Made by a program: the position numbers and the translations under genes
Part shown: one piece after another, positions 1 through 9,359 of the stretch
Position numbering within the stretch: the first letter of the stretch is position 1
Layout of the letters: every line of letters starts with the position of its first letter
Assembly (NCBI RefSeq): GCF_002777425.1
Contig: NZ_MDVC01000056.1
Coordinates: forward strand, 1 to 64,000
DNA from: Snodgrassella alvi
GTDB taxonomy: Bacteria; Pseudomonadota; Gammaproteobacteria; Burkholderiales; Neisseriaceae
Direction of reading: 5' to 3'
DNA length: 64,000 nucleotides
Notes under the pieces: generated by a model
Told to the model about the DNA's origin: nothing
Databases searched by the model: none
What the model saw: only the letters and a program-made list of their open reading frames with translations

Positions 1-162
1 CCGAATAACCCGAATAACCCGAATAACCCGAATAACCCGAATAACCCGAATAACCCGAATAACCCGAATAACCCGAATAACCCGAATAACCCGAATAACC
101 CGAATAACCCGAATAACCCGAATAACCCGAATAACCCGAATAACCCGAGCGACCCGAATAAC
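1..162 (+). repeat. 9-bp tandem repeat, 18 units, encoding Pro-Asn-Asn
   Basis: The unit ccgaataac runs 16 times without change from base 1 to 144, is followed by one variant unit (ccgagcgac, 145-153) and ends with one more perfect unit (154-162). It lies in the reading frame of the autotransporter gene that follows and encodes a (Pro-Asn-Asn)n linker with one Pro-Ser-Asp unit. The array starts at the window edge, so its true length is unknown. Because the unit is a multiple of three, copy-number change would alter linker length without breaking the frame. Confidence 0.95.
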
Positions 163-1152
163 CCAACCCAACCAGAAAAAGGTAATAATTCATCAAAACT
201 AAAACCTACTTACCGAAAAGAAGTTCCTCTGTATGCTGCTGTTGCTGCCCAACTCCGGCAAACTGATATCATCATGCTGGGCAATATGCATCAAAGGATT
301 GGCACCACACCAACACCAGATGAACGCATGAGCTGGGGACGCATCATTTCTGGTCGAACCGATATTCGACAAGACGGTATTCCTGATGTCCACTCCACCG
401 GCAACTATGCCGGCGTGCAACTTGGTAGTGACATCTGGAACAATCAAGGCTGGCGGATAGGTGGTTATTTAGGTTATATCTATAGTGATATGAATGTTGA
501 TGGCTTTGCCAGCGGCATATATGGCAAAGTAGGCAAAAACACATCAAAATCCTACTTCCTCGGAGCCTATAGTAATTATGTTTATGCTAACGGTGCCTAT
601 CTTGATATCGTCCTGCAAGGCGCACACCATCATGTCGACATCAAACCCAATGGTAATAACAATAGCACCCAGAAAGGCCATGGTTTCACCGCATCAATCG
701 AAACAGGTAAACCATTTACCCTTAGCAACAGCAACTGGGAAATAGAACCACAAGTACAAATAGTGCATCAGTGGCTAGATTTAAACGACACTGATATCAG
801 CGGCCGCACCAGCGTCAGCCACAATCATAATAATGCATGGCTGTTCAGATTAGGTGGACGCATGCAAGGCAGCTACCAACTTAACAAAGGTATCCTGCAT
901 CCCTATGCCCGCGTTAACTTATTCTATTCGCCTGATGGAGCAGATCGAACCACCTACAACACCAATGTTGCAGCAACAACATTGCATTCCGGTGCTTCGC
1001 ATACCAGCACAGAACTGGCTATAGGTGCCACTTACAATATTAATGAGAGAATAAAAATGTACAGCGAAATCGGCCATACTTGGTCCAATGGCGGTAATGC
1101 GCGAGTAAAAACACCGATAAGCGGTTCTCTAGGATTGAAAGTTAACTGGTAA
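1..1152 (+). CDS. Autotransporter, 5'-partial: PNN linker and C-terminal beta-barrel
   Basis: Frame 1 is open from the window edge to the TAA at 1150-1152, so the gene begins outside the window and its passenger is not seen. The visible protein starts with the Pro-Asn-Asn repeat, then has a typical pre-barrel segment (YAAVAAQLRQ...MLGNMHQRIG...WGRI) and a barrel of roughly 270 residues rich in alternating aromatic and polar residues that ends in an aromatic residue (LGLKVNW). This is the outer-membrane translocator layout of type Va (pertactin-like) autotransporters. Such proteins display or release an N-terminal passenger at the cell surface. The family call is firm; the passenger function cannot be inferred. 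A strong hairpin at 1182-1213 probably ends the transcript. Confidence 0.9.
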   Translation, partial: PNNPNNPNNPNNPNNPNNPNNPNNPNNPNNPNNPNNPNNPNNPNNPNNPSDPNNPTQPEKGNNSSKLKPTYRKEVPLYAAVAAQLRQTDIIMLGNMHQRIGTTPTPDERMSWGRIISGRTDIRQDGIPDVHSTGNYAGVQLGSDIWNNQGWRIGGYLGYIYSDMNVDGFASGIYGKVGKNTSKSYFLGAYSNYVYANGAYLDIVLQGAHHHVDIKPNGNNNSTQKGHGFTASIETGKPFTLSNSNWEIEPQVQIVHQWLDLNDTDISGRTSVSHNHNNAWLFRLGGRMQGSYQLNKGILHPYARVNLFYSPDGADRTTYNTNVAATTLHSGASHTSTELAIGATYNINERIKMYSEIGHTWSNGGNARVKTPISGSLGLKVNW

Positions 1153-1181
1153 CCAAGCAAATAACCAAATACAACATCATC

Positions 1182-1213
1182 AAGGTCAAATCCATTTTGA
1201 TGGATTTGACCTT
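1182..1213 (+). terminator. Strong hairpin, probable terminator of the first autotransporter
   Basis: A perfect 13-bp stem (aaggtcaaatcca / tggatttgacctt, 1182-1194 and 1201-1213) encloses a 6-nt loop, 30 bases after the stop codon. The following bases (ttacctattc) are only weakly T-rich. Confidence 0.65.
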
Positions 1214-1434
1214 TACCTATTCATTCAGACAGCTAAGATATCAAATATATTGAATTATTTAACAACAATTACCCTATTAAAAGCATATTAACTCAATACA
1301 TGAGAATAATTGAACCAACTTAAATACTTCAAAGCAAATTTTAAATCACAAACAGAAAATACCGAATAGAAGTCATCATTACAGCTTGCCATCTTCTGCG
1401 TAAAAATACATTGAAACAAACGGAGGAAATAATC

Positions 1435-2130
1435 ATGTATCAGCCGCATGAATACCCAACACGCACAGCAATGAACACAGCTCTTGCTACTGCCATCAGC
1501 AATAACCTACAACAAGCAATTGTCCAGCGCTCTCAAGCATCACTGGCACTTTCCGGCGGACCTATTGTTATAGAGCTGCTCCAGATATTAAGCCGCACAC
1601 CTCTACCTTGGGAAAAAATCTATATCACCTTAGTAGATGAGCGTTGGGTAGACAAAGAGCATGAAGACAGCAATGAGCGTTTAATGCGTACGCATTTATT
1701 ACAGAATCAAGCCAAAAATGCACATTTCATCAGCCTTAAAACCATAGCCGATGCTCCCGGTGACAGTATCGATGAAATCCATACCCGATTACAGCAAGCC
1801 CTGCCCTTACCAATAGACGTACTGGTATTAGGAATGGGTGAAGATGGCCACACAGCATCACTGTTCCCCCATGCAGAAAACCTCAGCAAAGGACTGGATA
1901 TGCATTCCAACAGAATGGTTATTGATATGCAGCCTCTCACTGCCCCACATAAGCGTATTTCATTAACCCTGCCGGTTATTCTCAATAGCCATCATCTATA
2001 TCTCCAGCTAGTAGGAAAAAAACAGCAACAGGTATTTCAGCAGGCATTAGCTGGCAACGATACAGACCAAATGCCCATCCGAGCTGTATTACAGCAGCAA
2101 CCAAAAATACAGATTTATCTGGCACAATAA
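1435..2130 (+). CDS. pgl: 6-phosphogluconolactonase (231 aa)
   Basis: It hydrolyses 6-phosphogluconolactone to 6-phosphogluconate, the second step of the oxidative pentose phosphate pathway, in the cytosol. Family motifs visible are LSGGPIVIELL near the N-terminus, TLVDERWV with the following SNERLMRTHLL, and the signature LGMGEDGHTASLFP, with ISLTLPVI near the C-terminus. Length is normal for the DevB/Pgl type. I chose ATG 1435 because cggaggaa lies 7 bases upstream; a TTG at 1411 would place that ribosome site inside the gene. It stands alone; zwf and edd are not in the window. Confidence 0.93.
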   Translation: MYQPHEYPTRTAMNTALATAISNNLQQAIVQRSQASLALSGGPIVIELLQILSRTPLPWEKIYITLVDERWVDKEHEDSNERLMRTHLLQNQAKNAHFISLKTIADAPGDSIDEIHTRLQQALPLPIDVLVLGMGEDGHTASLFPHAENLSKGLDMHSNRMVIDMQPLTAPHKRISLTLPVILNSHHLYLQLVGKKQQQVFQQALAGNDTDQMPIRAVLQQQPKIQIYLAQ

Positions 2131-2133
2131 AAA

Positions 2134-2154
2134 TGCGCCAGCAAAGCTGGCGCA
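2134..2154. terminator. Bidirectional terminator hairpin between convergent pgl and autotransporter
   Basis: A 9-bp stem (tgcgccagc / gctggcgca) has a 3-nt loop. Read on the minus strand it is followed by tttttatt, giving a good Rho-independent terminator for the leftward autotransporter. On the plus strand the tail is poor, but the stem sits 3 bases after the pgl stop. Confidence 0.8.
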
Positions 2155-2176
2155 ATATCTAAAATCAAACTCCCTT

Positions 2177-4666
2177 TTACCACGAATAACGGTAATTCAG
2201 ATTAACTCCGAATTTCTGTTCGGTTTTCTGACCATTGGCATAATTAAGCTTAAAGTCAGCATGATTATTGTGATCAAAATCTACCCCCAGACCAGCTTCA
2301 TACAAACCACTGTTACCAGCACCTGCAATACGCAGATTTTCATCATCAACAACAGCATGACCCAGCCCACTTTTATCATGCATCCAATATGCACCTACAT
2401 AAGGATTCAAACTTATCTTATTCAAAGCAAATGAAGTTTTAACTGCGGCTCCCAGCTTACTGCGATAAAAAGTAGTACTGTTGGTATACTCATCACCAGA
2501 TAACCGGCCAACCGTCATCCCGAGCTTCGGCGTAACCACCCACTTATCAGCCAGATTGAAATCTTTGCCCAACTGAGCATTCAGACTATTCGCATGCCAT
2601 GTAGAATTATCCATCTTACTGGCAGACGTTTTCAGATGGCTGTATCGGTAAGCCGCATCTGCGAACCAACCGCCAGCATTTTGCCAGCCAACATAAATAC
2701 CAGTAGTTATCGCCTTCAGATTACCATCTTTATAATTGCCATTAAAGTCCACACTTGAATGCCCTTGTCCCACAAAAGCACCCAGATACGTCTGATTCTT
2801 ATCACCATCACCCAATGGCAGAACATGATCATAACCTAATTGCAGACTGTAAGACTTCTGCTTGAAGCCTGCCGTAGCTAGACCATCACTGGTGCCCGTA
2901 CTATCAAAATGATCATTAGCATAATTACTGTCCAGCCACAGATTATTATTACCCCGAGACTGCGATTTCAGACTAGCAAGACGCGCATTCAGCGGTTCCT
3001 GTAGTTGATACACAAACTGATTGGCAGCCTGACGCATACTGATCAGCGAATTGGCAAAATCACTGATTTCATAATCAGAACCATGATGACCGCCACCAGA
3101 AGACGCTGCGCCCTTATCATTGCTCAAAACCCATTTATTATCATCTTCCTGATGGAAGAAATAACGGTATTTACCCGCATCTACATAATCCTGCACCATA
3201 GTGAACGAACCATCACCACCACCCTTGGATTCAACCAGCGTTACCTGACCATTCGGTGTTTTTGGTCGTTTACGGCTATCAGATACACTGATCTTATGCT
3301 CACCATGTACCTTACCTTCAATCACAATCTTATCCGCCTGCCGATCAGCCAGACTGGTATTCAGATTAAACAAACCATTACTACCGCTCAGATCACCATG
3401 AATCGTCAACGTCTTGAATTGGCCACCTTTACTAAAAGAAATACTGGAATCGTGAATATTCAGCTCATCCAGCTCACTATTACCATTAATCAGCCAGGAA
3501 GAACCATTCTTCAGATTAAACGTTACTTTTGGTGCCAGCTTTGGATTCTGATCAATATAAATGCGCCCAGCCAATTGCGAGTTATCTGCAGTTAAAGTAA
3601 GTGGTTGTTGCGCCGCAACTGTTTCATCACCTATTGCATCATCATCCTCAGCACCTTCTATATAAGTGCGATGGTCATTAATACCCAATAAAGCATCCTG
3701 CCCAATCAAACTGCTATTTTTAATATTAAAGACGTGTGGAGCAGCTACTTCCTGATTAGTAGCTAACATGATACCAATACCGGAATTTATGGTACTGCCA
3801 TCAATATTAACTGCACTCCCATTATTCAGAAAAAAACCAGCGCTGAATGGGTTGGTAAAATTTATTTCCGTATTGGTAACATTGGCAATACTGTGATTTT
3901 CCAGATTGTGATTTGCCACATCAATACCGACATTCCCATACCCATTTCCTTGTATTTTCATGTTATTTATATTAACTATAGTATCCTGATCTTCCTCCAT
4001 ACTTTCGACACGGATCGCAGATGAATAATCAGCATTCTTACTTAAATTTATAACAGAATCATGAATATCGGCCACACCAAGTGAAATGTAATATGCAAGT
4101 GAATTAGGTGCAGTAATAGTAAAATCTGCCTGAGAATTCAGATTACCGCCATTAAGATCCACTCCTATAATACCCTCATTAAATTCTTTCGGCTGACCTT
4201 GCAAGCTAAAATGAACATTCTTAGGTATCACAAACTGTGCATCTGCTTTCTCTGTGTGAAAACTTACGCCTGTATGTTCTACATCCTGTCTGAATGGCCC
4301 ATACGCAACATTATTTAGATACGATGTATCTACCGTAATTTCAGTATTCGGAGAAAATTCCACCCGTGGCGGTTTAGTAGAACCGGGCAAATCATAAACA
4401 TTAAACACTGTAAAACTTTGGACACCAGTATCTCCCGGGATATCATCGTCCTCGAATAAACTCTTGAATTCCTCTACAGTGGGTATTCCATTTCGATATT
4501 TCCCAGATGCAACAATGACCTTATTACCATTATTCACATCTGGATTAACTTCACACGAATCCAAAGCAGGGCAAATAGTATCAGCCATACTATAAGCCGA
4601 CAAACATCCTAGCACCACCAGCATTAAAGCTTTAAGTTTCAATGGAGGATAAACTGATTTCATCAC
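2177..4666 (-). CDS. Autotransporter with beta-helix-type passenger (829 aa)
   Basis: This is a complete type Va autotransporter. A signal peptide occupies residues 1 to about 28 (MMKSVYPPLKLKALMLVVLG, cleavage near YSMA-DT). The passenger (about 30-530) has many short strands with Asn/Asp/Gly turns such as NLNSQADFTI, DSTINSGIGI and NSSLIGQDALLGI, typical of a right-handed beta-helix. A Gly/His linker (AASSGGGHHGS) leads to an alpha-helical pre-barrel region (NARLASLKSQSRGNNNLWLD) and a barrel ending NLNYRYSW. It is predicted to be surface-exposed; adhesion is a plausible role but the sequence does not prove it. There is one Cys pair near the passenger N-terminus (CPALDSC). It is not obviously in an operon; the terminator at 2134-2154 follows it. 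Confidence 0.93.
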   Translation of the reverse strand: MMKSVYPPLKLKALMLVVLGCLSAYSMADTICPALDSCEVNPDVNNGNKVIVASGKYRNGIPTVEEFKSLFEDDDIPGDTGVQSFTVFNVYDLPGSTKPPRVEFSPNTEITVDTSYLNNVAYGPFRQDVEHTGVSFHTEKADAQFVIPKNVHFSLQGQPKEFNEGIIGVDLNGGNLNSQADFTITAPNSLAYYISLGVADIHDSVINLSKNADYSSAIRVESMEEDQDTIVNINNMKIQGNGYGNVGIDVANHNLENHSIANVTNTEINFTNPFSAGFFLNNGSAVNIDGSTINSGIGIMLATNQEVAAPHVFNIKNSSLIGQDALLGINDHRTYIEGAEDDDAIGDETVAAQQPLTLTADNSQLAGRIYIDQNPKLAPKVTFNLKNGSSWLINGNSELDELNIHDSSISFSKGGQFKTLTIHGDLSGSNGLFNLNTSLADRQADKIVIEGKVHGEHKISVSDSRKRPKTPNGQVTLVESKGGGDGSFTMVQDYVDAGKYRYFFHQEDDNKWVLSNDKGAASSGGGHHGSDYEISDFANSLISMRQAANQFVYQLQEPLNARLASLKSQSRGNNNLWLDSNYANDHFDSTGTSDGLATAGFKQKSYSLQLGYDHVLPLGDGDKNQTYLGAFVGQGHSSVDFNGNYKDGNLKAITTGIYVGWQNAGGWFADAAYRYSHLKTSASKMDNSTWHANSLNAQLGKDFNLADKWVVTPKLGMTVGRLSGDEYTNSTTFYRSKLGAAVKTSFALNKISLNPYVGAYWMHDKSGLGHAVVDDENLRIAGAGNSGLYEAGLGVDFDHNNHADFKLNYANGQKTEQKFGVNLNYRYSW

Positions 4667-4834
4667 TAATTAACCTTAATAGATATACAGTAAATCATAT
4701 TAGCACAACTTGTTAATTAATGTTAAATTAAATATTTCTACACAGCTTGATAATGATAAATATTTTTTTGGCATCTTAAGCTGCGAATAATAACTGTAAA
4801 TATCCCATAGTTAGTACAAAACTGACGTAGAAAA

Positions 4835-5657
4835 TCATGCTACTTGTTTTAGTGTTTTATACTCAATCGGCGTCATATTATTTAGTGCTTCATGAGGTCT
4901 TTCAGTGTTATAAATTGTTAGCCATTCTTCGGTTACCTTCCTTGCCTGTTCCAGATTATTAAAAAGATATAAATCCAGTACCTCTGTACGGTACGAACGG
5001 TTAAATCGTTCAATAAAGCCATTTTGATATGGGCTGCCGGGTTTGATGTAATCTATGGTTATACCATGTGACTTTGCCCAGTCGATGAATGTTTTTCCGG
5101 TAAATTCCGGTTCATTATCCACTCATATTTTTAGTGGACAACCATAATATTCGGCCAGCTTATCCAGATAACAGGTAATTTACCTGCTGGTAAACTAATC
5201 GCAATATCAATGCCTAACGTCTCACGATTAAAGTCATTTATCACATTGAAAGTTCTAAAACACCATTGATTTCGACTACTATCACTCATAAAATCCATTG
5301 ACCAGCACTCACCTTGTTTATTGGGTACTGATAGCCTTCTGGGCTTCGTGGAGGAATGTGTTGTTTACGCTTTACCCTGAGATTAAGCTTTAACTCACAA
5401 TACACCCGGTAAACACGTTTATGATTCCATTTATAGCCGAGCTTTCTGATACGATTAAAACACTTGGGAAAGCCCCAGCGTAAATGCCTGTCAGTGATAG
5501 CACTGAGTACTGACACAATCACCGAGTCATCCGGTAATTTAGGTTGATAATAGTAAGCACAGCGGCTTAAGCCAACAATTGCGCAGCTCATGGCAATAGC
5601 AACAGGATGACTTTCTTGTAATTGCACAGCCCAAGCTTTACGTACCTTAGTATGCAC
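4835..5657 (-). pseudogene. IS3-family transposase OrfB, DDE integrase, broken by two frameshifts and a nonsense codon
   Basis: The N-terminal part (5657-5286; AWAVQLQESHPVAIAMSCAI, then an HTH_21-like segment) leads into the catalytic core. Near 5322 a one-base shift leaves the frame before ECWSMDFMSDS, which holds the first catalytic Asp. A second shift near 5175 precedes CYLDKLAEYYGCPLKI. An in-frame TGA at about 5124 stands where Arg would normally precede VDNEPEF, the second Asp motif. The rest (5122-4835) carries the final Glu region (SPYQNGFIERFNRSYRTEVL) and NTERPHEAL. It cannot make a functional transposase without repair. Confidence 0.88.
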
Positions 5658-5913
5658 TAGAGCTTTTTTATGATTTCCTCCTGAAGCTGAGATTTTAAAC
5701 TGAGCTCGGCAAACATTTGCTTAAGCTTACGGTTTTCAGCTTCCAGTTCCTTAAACGTTTGATATCGGAGGTTTCCATACCACCGTATTTTTGCCGCCAT
5801 TTATAAAAAGTCGAGTTGCCGATGCCATATTTACGGCAAAGTTCTTTAACAGGAATACCGGCTTCAGCTTCTTTTAAAATAGATACGATTTGATGTTCAG
5901 TCATTTTTTTCAT
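5657..5913 (-). pseudogene. IS3-family OrfA, frameshifted
   Basis: The start MKKMTEHQIVSILKEAEAG and the helix-turn-helix VKELCRKYGIGNSTFYKWRQ are intact (HTH_8/IS3 OrfA type). After SDIKRL, one missing A near 5757 throws the frame to a premature stop at 5695. The alternative frame continues with ELEAENRKLKQMFAELSL, the expected leucine-zipper-like tail, and reaches a TAG at 5657-5659. An AAAAAAG run just before that TAG is the classic place for the programmed -1 shift that makes OrfAB. Confidence 0.85.
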
Positions 5914-6233
5914 GATTAAATCCTCTGTGGGTTAATAAAGAGAATTTTCTACTTTGGAGTTGTACTATTTTAGGAGGTGCTTACAGTTAGTACAGAACGT
6001 GGTATCACTTTATGCACTAAAAAAACGGGAAGCTGGAAATCTTTAGAGGTGGTATAAAAATTTGCACATTTGGTTTCAGAACAACTTAGTTAAATATGCA
6101 ACTAAGATTAATAACATTGATTAATAACATTATGACAGAGACTTATCACAATTCTGTCACAGCAGACAAACCAGAGGAGAAAGTGGTTACAGTAGAGAGA
6201 ATGCGTAAAATTTTGAAATACATAGAAGAGAAT

Positions 6234-6309
6234 TGGTGGGTCGTGAGCGATTCGAACGCTCGACCAACGGATTAAAAGTCCGCTGCTCTACCGACTGAGC
6301 TAACGACCC
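6234..6309 (-). tRNA. tRNA-Lys (anticodon UUU)
   Basis: The minus strand reads gggtcgttagctcagtcggt at the 5' end, has the anticodon arm with ctttTAA (anticodon TTT), a T arm with gttcgaatc, the closing acceptor strand acgaccc, discriminator A and an encoded CCA. It is 76 nt long and all four arms fold. It starts only 13 bases after the phoR stop on the same strand, so it is either co-transcribed with phoBR or has a promoter inside the phoR 3' end. Confidence 0.97.
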
Positions 6310-6322
6310 GAGAGCGCGCATT

Positions 6323-7678
6323 TTAGACATGAGTGGCGCGGCTGTCAAGCCCTTTGTCGTTGTTTTTCATCTGAGGCAATATGGCGCTAAAAGTACTGCC
6401 ACTGCCAACCACACTTTTAATCTGTAATTTACCACTGTGTTCAGCCAGTGCATGTTTGACAATCGCCAGACCGAGACCAGTACCACCGCTCTGGCGTGAG
6501 CGGCCGGAATCCACCCGATAAAAACGCTCCGTCAGGTGCGGAATGTGTTCAGCAGCAATACCCGCACCGGTATCACTAACCTGAAAAATTGCCTGCCAGG
6601 AATCATGCTGACACTGTTCACTTCTTAATCGGATGGCAATAGTTCCCTTTGGCGGCGTATAGCGTACAGCATTAAACAACAGATTGCTGAAAGCATTATA
6701 CAAATCCTGCTGAATACCATTTACCCAGATGTCTGTAGCCAGCTCACAGACAAAGGAATGTTTACCTGCGGACAGAATTCTGGCTTCATGCACTACCTGT
6801 TCTGCCAGAGCAGTCAGATATACTGGCTGTCTGTGTATAGAGATATCGGTTTGGTTTTCCAGACGGGATAAGGTCAGCAGATCGGCCAGCAGATTACGCA
6901 TGCGTGCGCCTTCTTTACTCATCAGGGCAATAAATGACTGGCGCTGCTCCTGAGGTAGTTCCGGCATATCGGTCAATGTTTCCAAAAAACCATTGATAAC
7001 AGTCAATGGTGTCCGCAGCTCATGTGAAACATTGGCCACAAAAGCAGTGCGGGTAGCATTTAGCTGTTCAGCAGCAGTAATATCCTGAGTAATAATCAGA
7101 GTTGCCTGTTCGTCAAACGGCGTGCGAATAATATTTAATATTCGGGGTAATCCACTACCGCTATTATCAATAGTAAGCTTCATATCCCCTGACTCCGGTG
7201 CCTGTTCACTCAGGAATTGCTGAAAATGGACATTTCCAATCAATTCAACCAGTATTCCATTACTGTCACGCTCTGGATTCAGATTAAAATGCGTGGCAGC
7301 CACATGGTTCAGCCACTGAATGCGTCCATCCAGCCCCAAAATCAGTACGCCTTCCGGTATAGTCTCGGCAATGCGGTTAAAACGCAGTAAGGCCACGCCC
7401 AATTTCTGTTTGCGCTTTTTGCGACTTTTAGCCTGTAACATCAGCGTATTGAAAATATTCTTCCAGATACCAATGCCATGTGGCACATTGCGTAGCTTTG
7501 GCCGCTCCAGCCAGCGCACCAGTTTGATTAAATGATACCAGTAGCCTACCAACCACAAAAAAAGCAAACAACACAGACCTACCAGCATTAACTGCACGCC
7601 ACCTATGAGCAGTGACAGTACTACTACTGCTATCAGGGTAGCCAGTATTAAATACAAATGATGACGCAGTTCAGACAT
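6323..7678 (-). CDS. phoR: Phosphate regulon sensor histidine kinase PhoR (451 aa)
   Basis: This is the inner-membrane sensor kinase that phosphorylates PhoB when phosphate is scarce. Two membrane segments lie at about residues 8-28 and 30-49, with no sizeable periplasmic domain, as expected for PhoR, which senses through the Pst transporter and PhoU. A PAS domain (about 100-205, ETIPEGVLILGLDGRIQWLN) is followed by the HisKA box NVSHELRTPL with His219, then the HATPase motifs NLLFNAVRYTPP (N box), DTGAGI (G1) and GGTGLGLAIV (G2). It is 46 bp downstream of phoB, forming an operon. pst and phoU genes are not in the window. Confidence 0.94.
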   Translation of the reverse strand: MSELRHHLYLILATLIAVVVLSLLIGGVQLMLVGLCCLLFLWLVGYWYHLIKLVRWLERPKLRNVPHGIGIWKNIFNTLMLQAKSRKKRKQKLGVALLRFNRIAETIPEGVLILGLDGRIQWLNHVAATHFNLNPERDSNGILVELIGNVHFQQFLSEQAPESGDMKLTIDNSGSGLPRILNIIRTPFDEQATLIITQDITAAEQLNATRTAFVANVSHELRTPLTVINGFLETLTDMPELPQEQRQSFIALMSKEGARMRNLLADLLTLSRLENQTDISIHRQPVYLTALAEQVVHEARILSAGKHSFVCELATDIWVNGIQQDLYNAFSNLLFNAVRYTPPKGTIAIRLRSEQCQHDSWQAIFQVSDTGAGIAAEHIPHLTERFYRVDSGRSRQSGGTGLGLAIVKHALAEHSGKLQIKSVVGSGSTFSAILPQMKNNDKGLDSRATHV

Positions 7679-7724
7679 AAGGTTGCATATTCCAGCCGAA
7701 TATGAATTTAGTTATTATTGCTGA

Positions 7725-8411
7725 TTACAGGGAAAAACGGTAACCACTACCACGTACTGTCTGTATTAGGTGTTCATAACCAACTGTTTCAAGCCCGCGT
7801 CTTAAGCGGCGAATATGAACATCTACCGTGCGTTCCTCAATAAACACATGATCACCCCACACCAGGTCCAGAAGTTGGCTACGGGTATATATCCGATCGG
7901 GATGAGCCATAAAAAAATGTAATAATTTGAATTCGCTTGGCCCAAAAGCGATAATTTTCCCGTTTACCTGCACCCGCTGCTGCTGTGGATTTAGTTCCAG
8001 ATCATGAATATGCAGTGGTGTACTGGTTTTTTGCGGAGCACGTCGGCGCAGGAGTGCATTAATACGCGCAATCAACTCTCGTGGTGAAAAAGGTTTAGTA
8101 ATATAATCGTCAGCACCCAGATTCAGCCCCTGCTCCTTGTCTGTTTCTTCACCTCGTGCCGTCAACAGAATAATCGGTAAATCACGAGTCCTGTTTGTAT
8201 CACGCAAATACTTTATAAACTGTAAACCAGAAACCCCTGGCAACATCCAGTCTAACAAAACCACATCAGGTAACTGCGACTGCAATAGCGGCAATGCCTC
8301 TTCTACACTGGATATACTTTGTACCGTAAAACCGGCTTGCTCTAAAGTAAATTGAATCAGAGTGGAAATTGCATCCTCATCTTCCACCACCAATATATTG
8401 ACCATCGTCAT
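7725..8411 (-). CDS. phoB: Phosphate regulon response regulator PhoB (228 aa)
   Basis: This OmpR-type transcription factor activates phosphate-starvation genes. The receiver domain (1-120) shows the acidic pair ED (10-11), the phosphoacceptor Asp54 in LLDWMLPG, the Thr in LLTARGEE and the Lys in TKPFSPRE. The C-terminal winged helix ends with ERTVDVHIRRLRRGLE and VRGSGYRF. I chose ATG 8411 (MTMVNILVVEDED) because taggg lies about 8 bases upstream; ATG 8405 is an alternative, while the longer frame to 8483 adds a hydrophobic stretch unlike PhoB. A 1.5-kb spacer lies upstream. Confidence 0.93.
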   Translation of the reverse strand: MTMVNILVVEDEDAISTLIQFTLEQAGFTVQSISSVEEALPLLQSQLPDVVLLDWMLPGVSGLQFIKYLRDTNRTRDLPIILLTARGEETDKEQGLNLGADDYITKPFSPRELIARINALLRRRAPQKTSTPLHIHDLELNPQQQRVQVNGKIIAFGPSEFKLLHFFMAHPDRIYTRSQLLDLVWGDHVFIEERTVDVHIRRLRRGLETVGYEHLIQTVRGSGYRFSL

Positions 8412-8968
8412 AATCATTACCCTAAACCAGATCAACAACTGTGACAGATTAATATAAAGATTCAAAAGAGTAAAACCAATCATCCATATATTAGCAAAGG
8501 CATAATTATAAAATTTAATCCGTATGACTAGCTGTATTTTCGTTCACACTAGCCTGATTGTTTTATAAATTGCTACCGCTTACTTTTTCAGCATAAATCA
8601 AAACTATAATAAAGAGCTGAAATAATCATCTAATTCTGTTTTAAAGTGCAACTCTAAATAATATTTTTATTTGATTTGCATTAAATAAAGGCTGATTTGA
8701 GTAAAATTTTTGGCATAAATTTTTGTTATTGAAAGATAAATTATTCAAAACGATATAACTAATCAAATATAATTATTTTTTGAAAATGCCATCAATCTTT
8801 TATCCTTATACCTGAATTAATTAATGATTCCATACTAAATTAACAAATTTGTAGGGCAGTGCTTTCTTTTAAACTTTTCTGCCTCACATAAAAAAGGTTG
8901 AAATATAGGAGTTTTGGAAGGAGAAAAGGGCAAAAATTTGAAATTCAGCTTTTGAACCTATTTGCACG

Positions 8969-8984
8969 AAAATTGCGCAATTTT
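8969..8984. promoter_or_regulatory. 16-bp perfect palindrome aaaattgcgcaatttt
   Basis: This is a perfect self-complementary sequence in the spacer upstream of phoB. It could bind a dimeric regulator or be chance in AT-rich DNA. No gene start lies close enough to assign a target. Confidence 0.3.
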
Positions 8985-9222
8985 TGGAATATTTTGGGCA
9001 AATTATAAATAATTCTTAAACATTATTTAAACTGTTGTGCAATGTCGATTTCAAGCGTTTATATGGCGTATCTATGTTTATTTCAAGTGTATAGTGGTGC
9101 ATAAATTAAATCGCATAGTAGCCTTGTTTTTTATCATTATTTCTCTGTTTTACTTGCAAGTGTTGAGAAAACTAATTCTATTGCAGAAAGCATGGGACTA
9201 TTAGGTTGGTTTGATTTGTTTA

Positions 9223-9273
9223 TAATTAGCAAACTAAACAAAATGTATAGTTTTTTGTTTAGTTTGCTAATTA
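9223..9273. repeat. Inverted repeat 1 of a hairpin cluster (21-bp stem)
   Basis: taattagcaaactaaacaaa on the left pairs perfectly with the mirror sequence ending gctaatta on the right, giving a 21-bp stem with a 9-nt loop (9244-9252). The internal words ctaaacaaaa recur in the next hairpin. Confidence 0.85.
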
Positions 9274-9301
9274 ATTGGTTATATCAAAGCATGAATTAGT
9301 A

Positions 9302-9344
9302 CGGTTATCGACTAAACAAAAAACATTTATTTAGTCGATAACCG
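9302..9344. repeat. Inverted repeat 2 of a hairpin cluster (15-bp stem)
   Basis: cggttatcgactaaa (9302-9316) pairs perfectly with tttagtcgataaccg (9330-9344) around a 13-nt loop. The loop-proximal word actaaacaaaa matches hairpin 1 at 9233-9243, although the outer stem sequence is different. Confidence 0.85.
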
Positions 9345-9359
9345 CTATCTAGTAAAAAA

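Larger units (their letters stand above)
4795..5985 (-). mobile_element. Degenerate IS3-family element, IS407-like group (1191 bp)
   Basis: The ends are imperfect inverted repeats: tgtaaatatcccatagttag reading in from 4795, and tgtaagcacctcctaaaata reading in from 5985 on the other strand; homology continues with agtaca...gtagaaaa. Inside are an OrfA and an OrfB in the usual IS3 order on the minus strand, both broken. No direct repeat flanks it by eye (ataac on the left, gttag on the right), which suggests an old insertion or later rearrangement. A truncated second copy of the same element is at 63138-63315 in the opposite orientation. Confidence 0.88.

Noticed and set aside
1-162. CRISPR-like array
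   Set aside because: The units are 9 bp with no spacers and lie in frame within a coding region, so it is a coding tandem repeat.
3005-3595. 196-codon frame antisense to the second autotransporter
   Set aside because: It is the shadow of a strongly coding gene on the other strand and has no family features of its own.
4749-4767. Fur-box-like gataatgataaatattttt upstream of the second autotransporter
   Set aside because: The left half matches the consensus but the right half does not, and the DNA is AT-rich; too weak to call.
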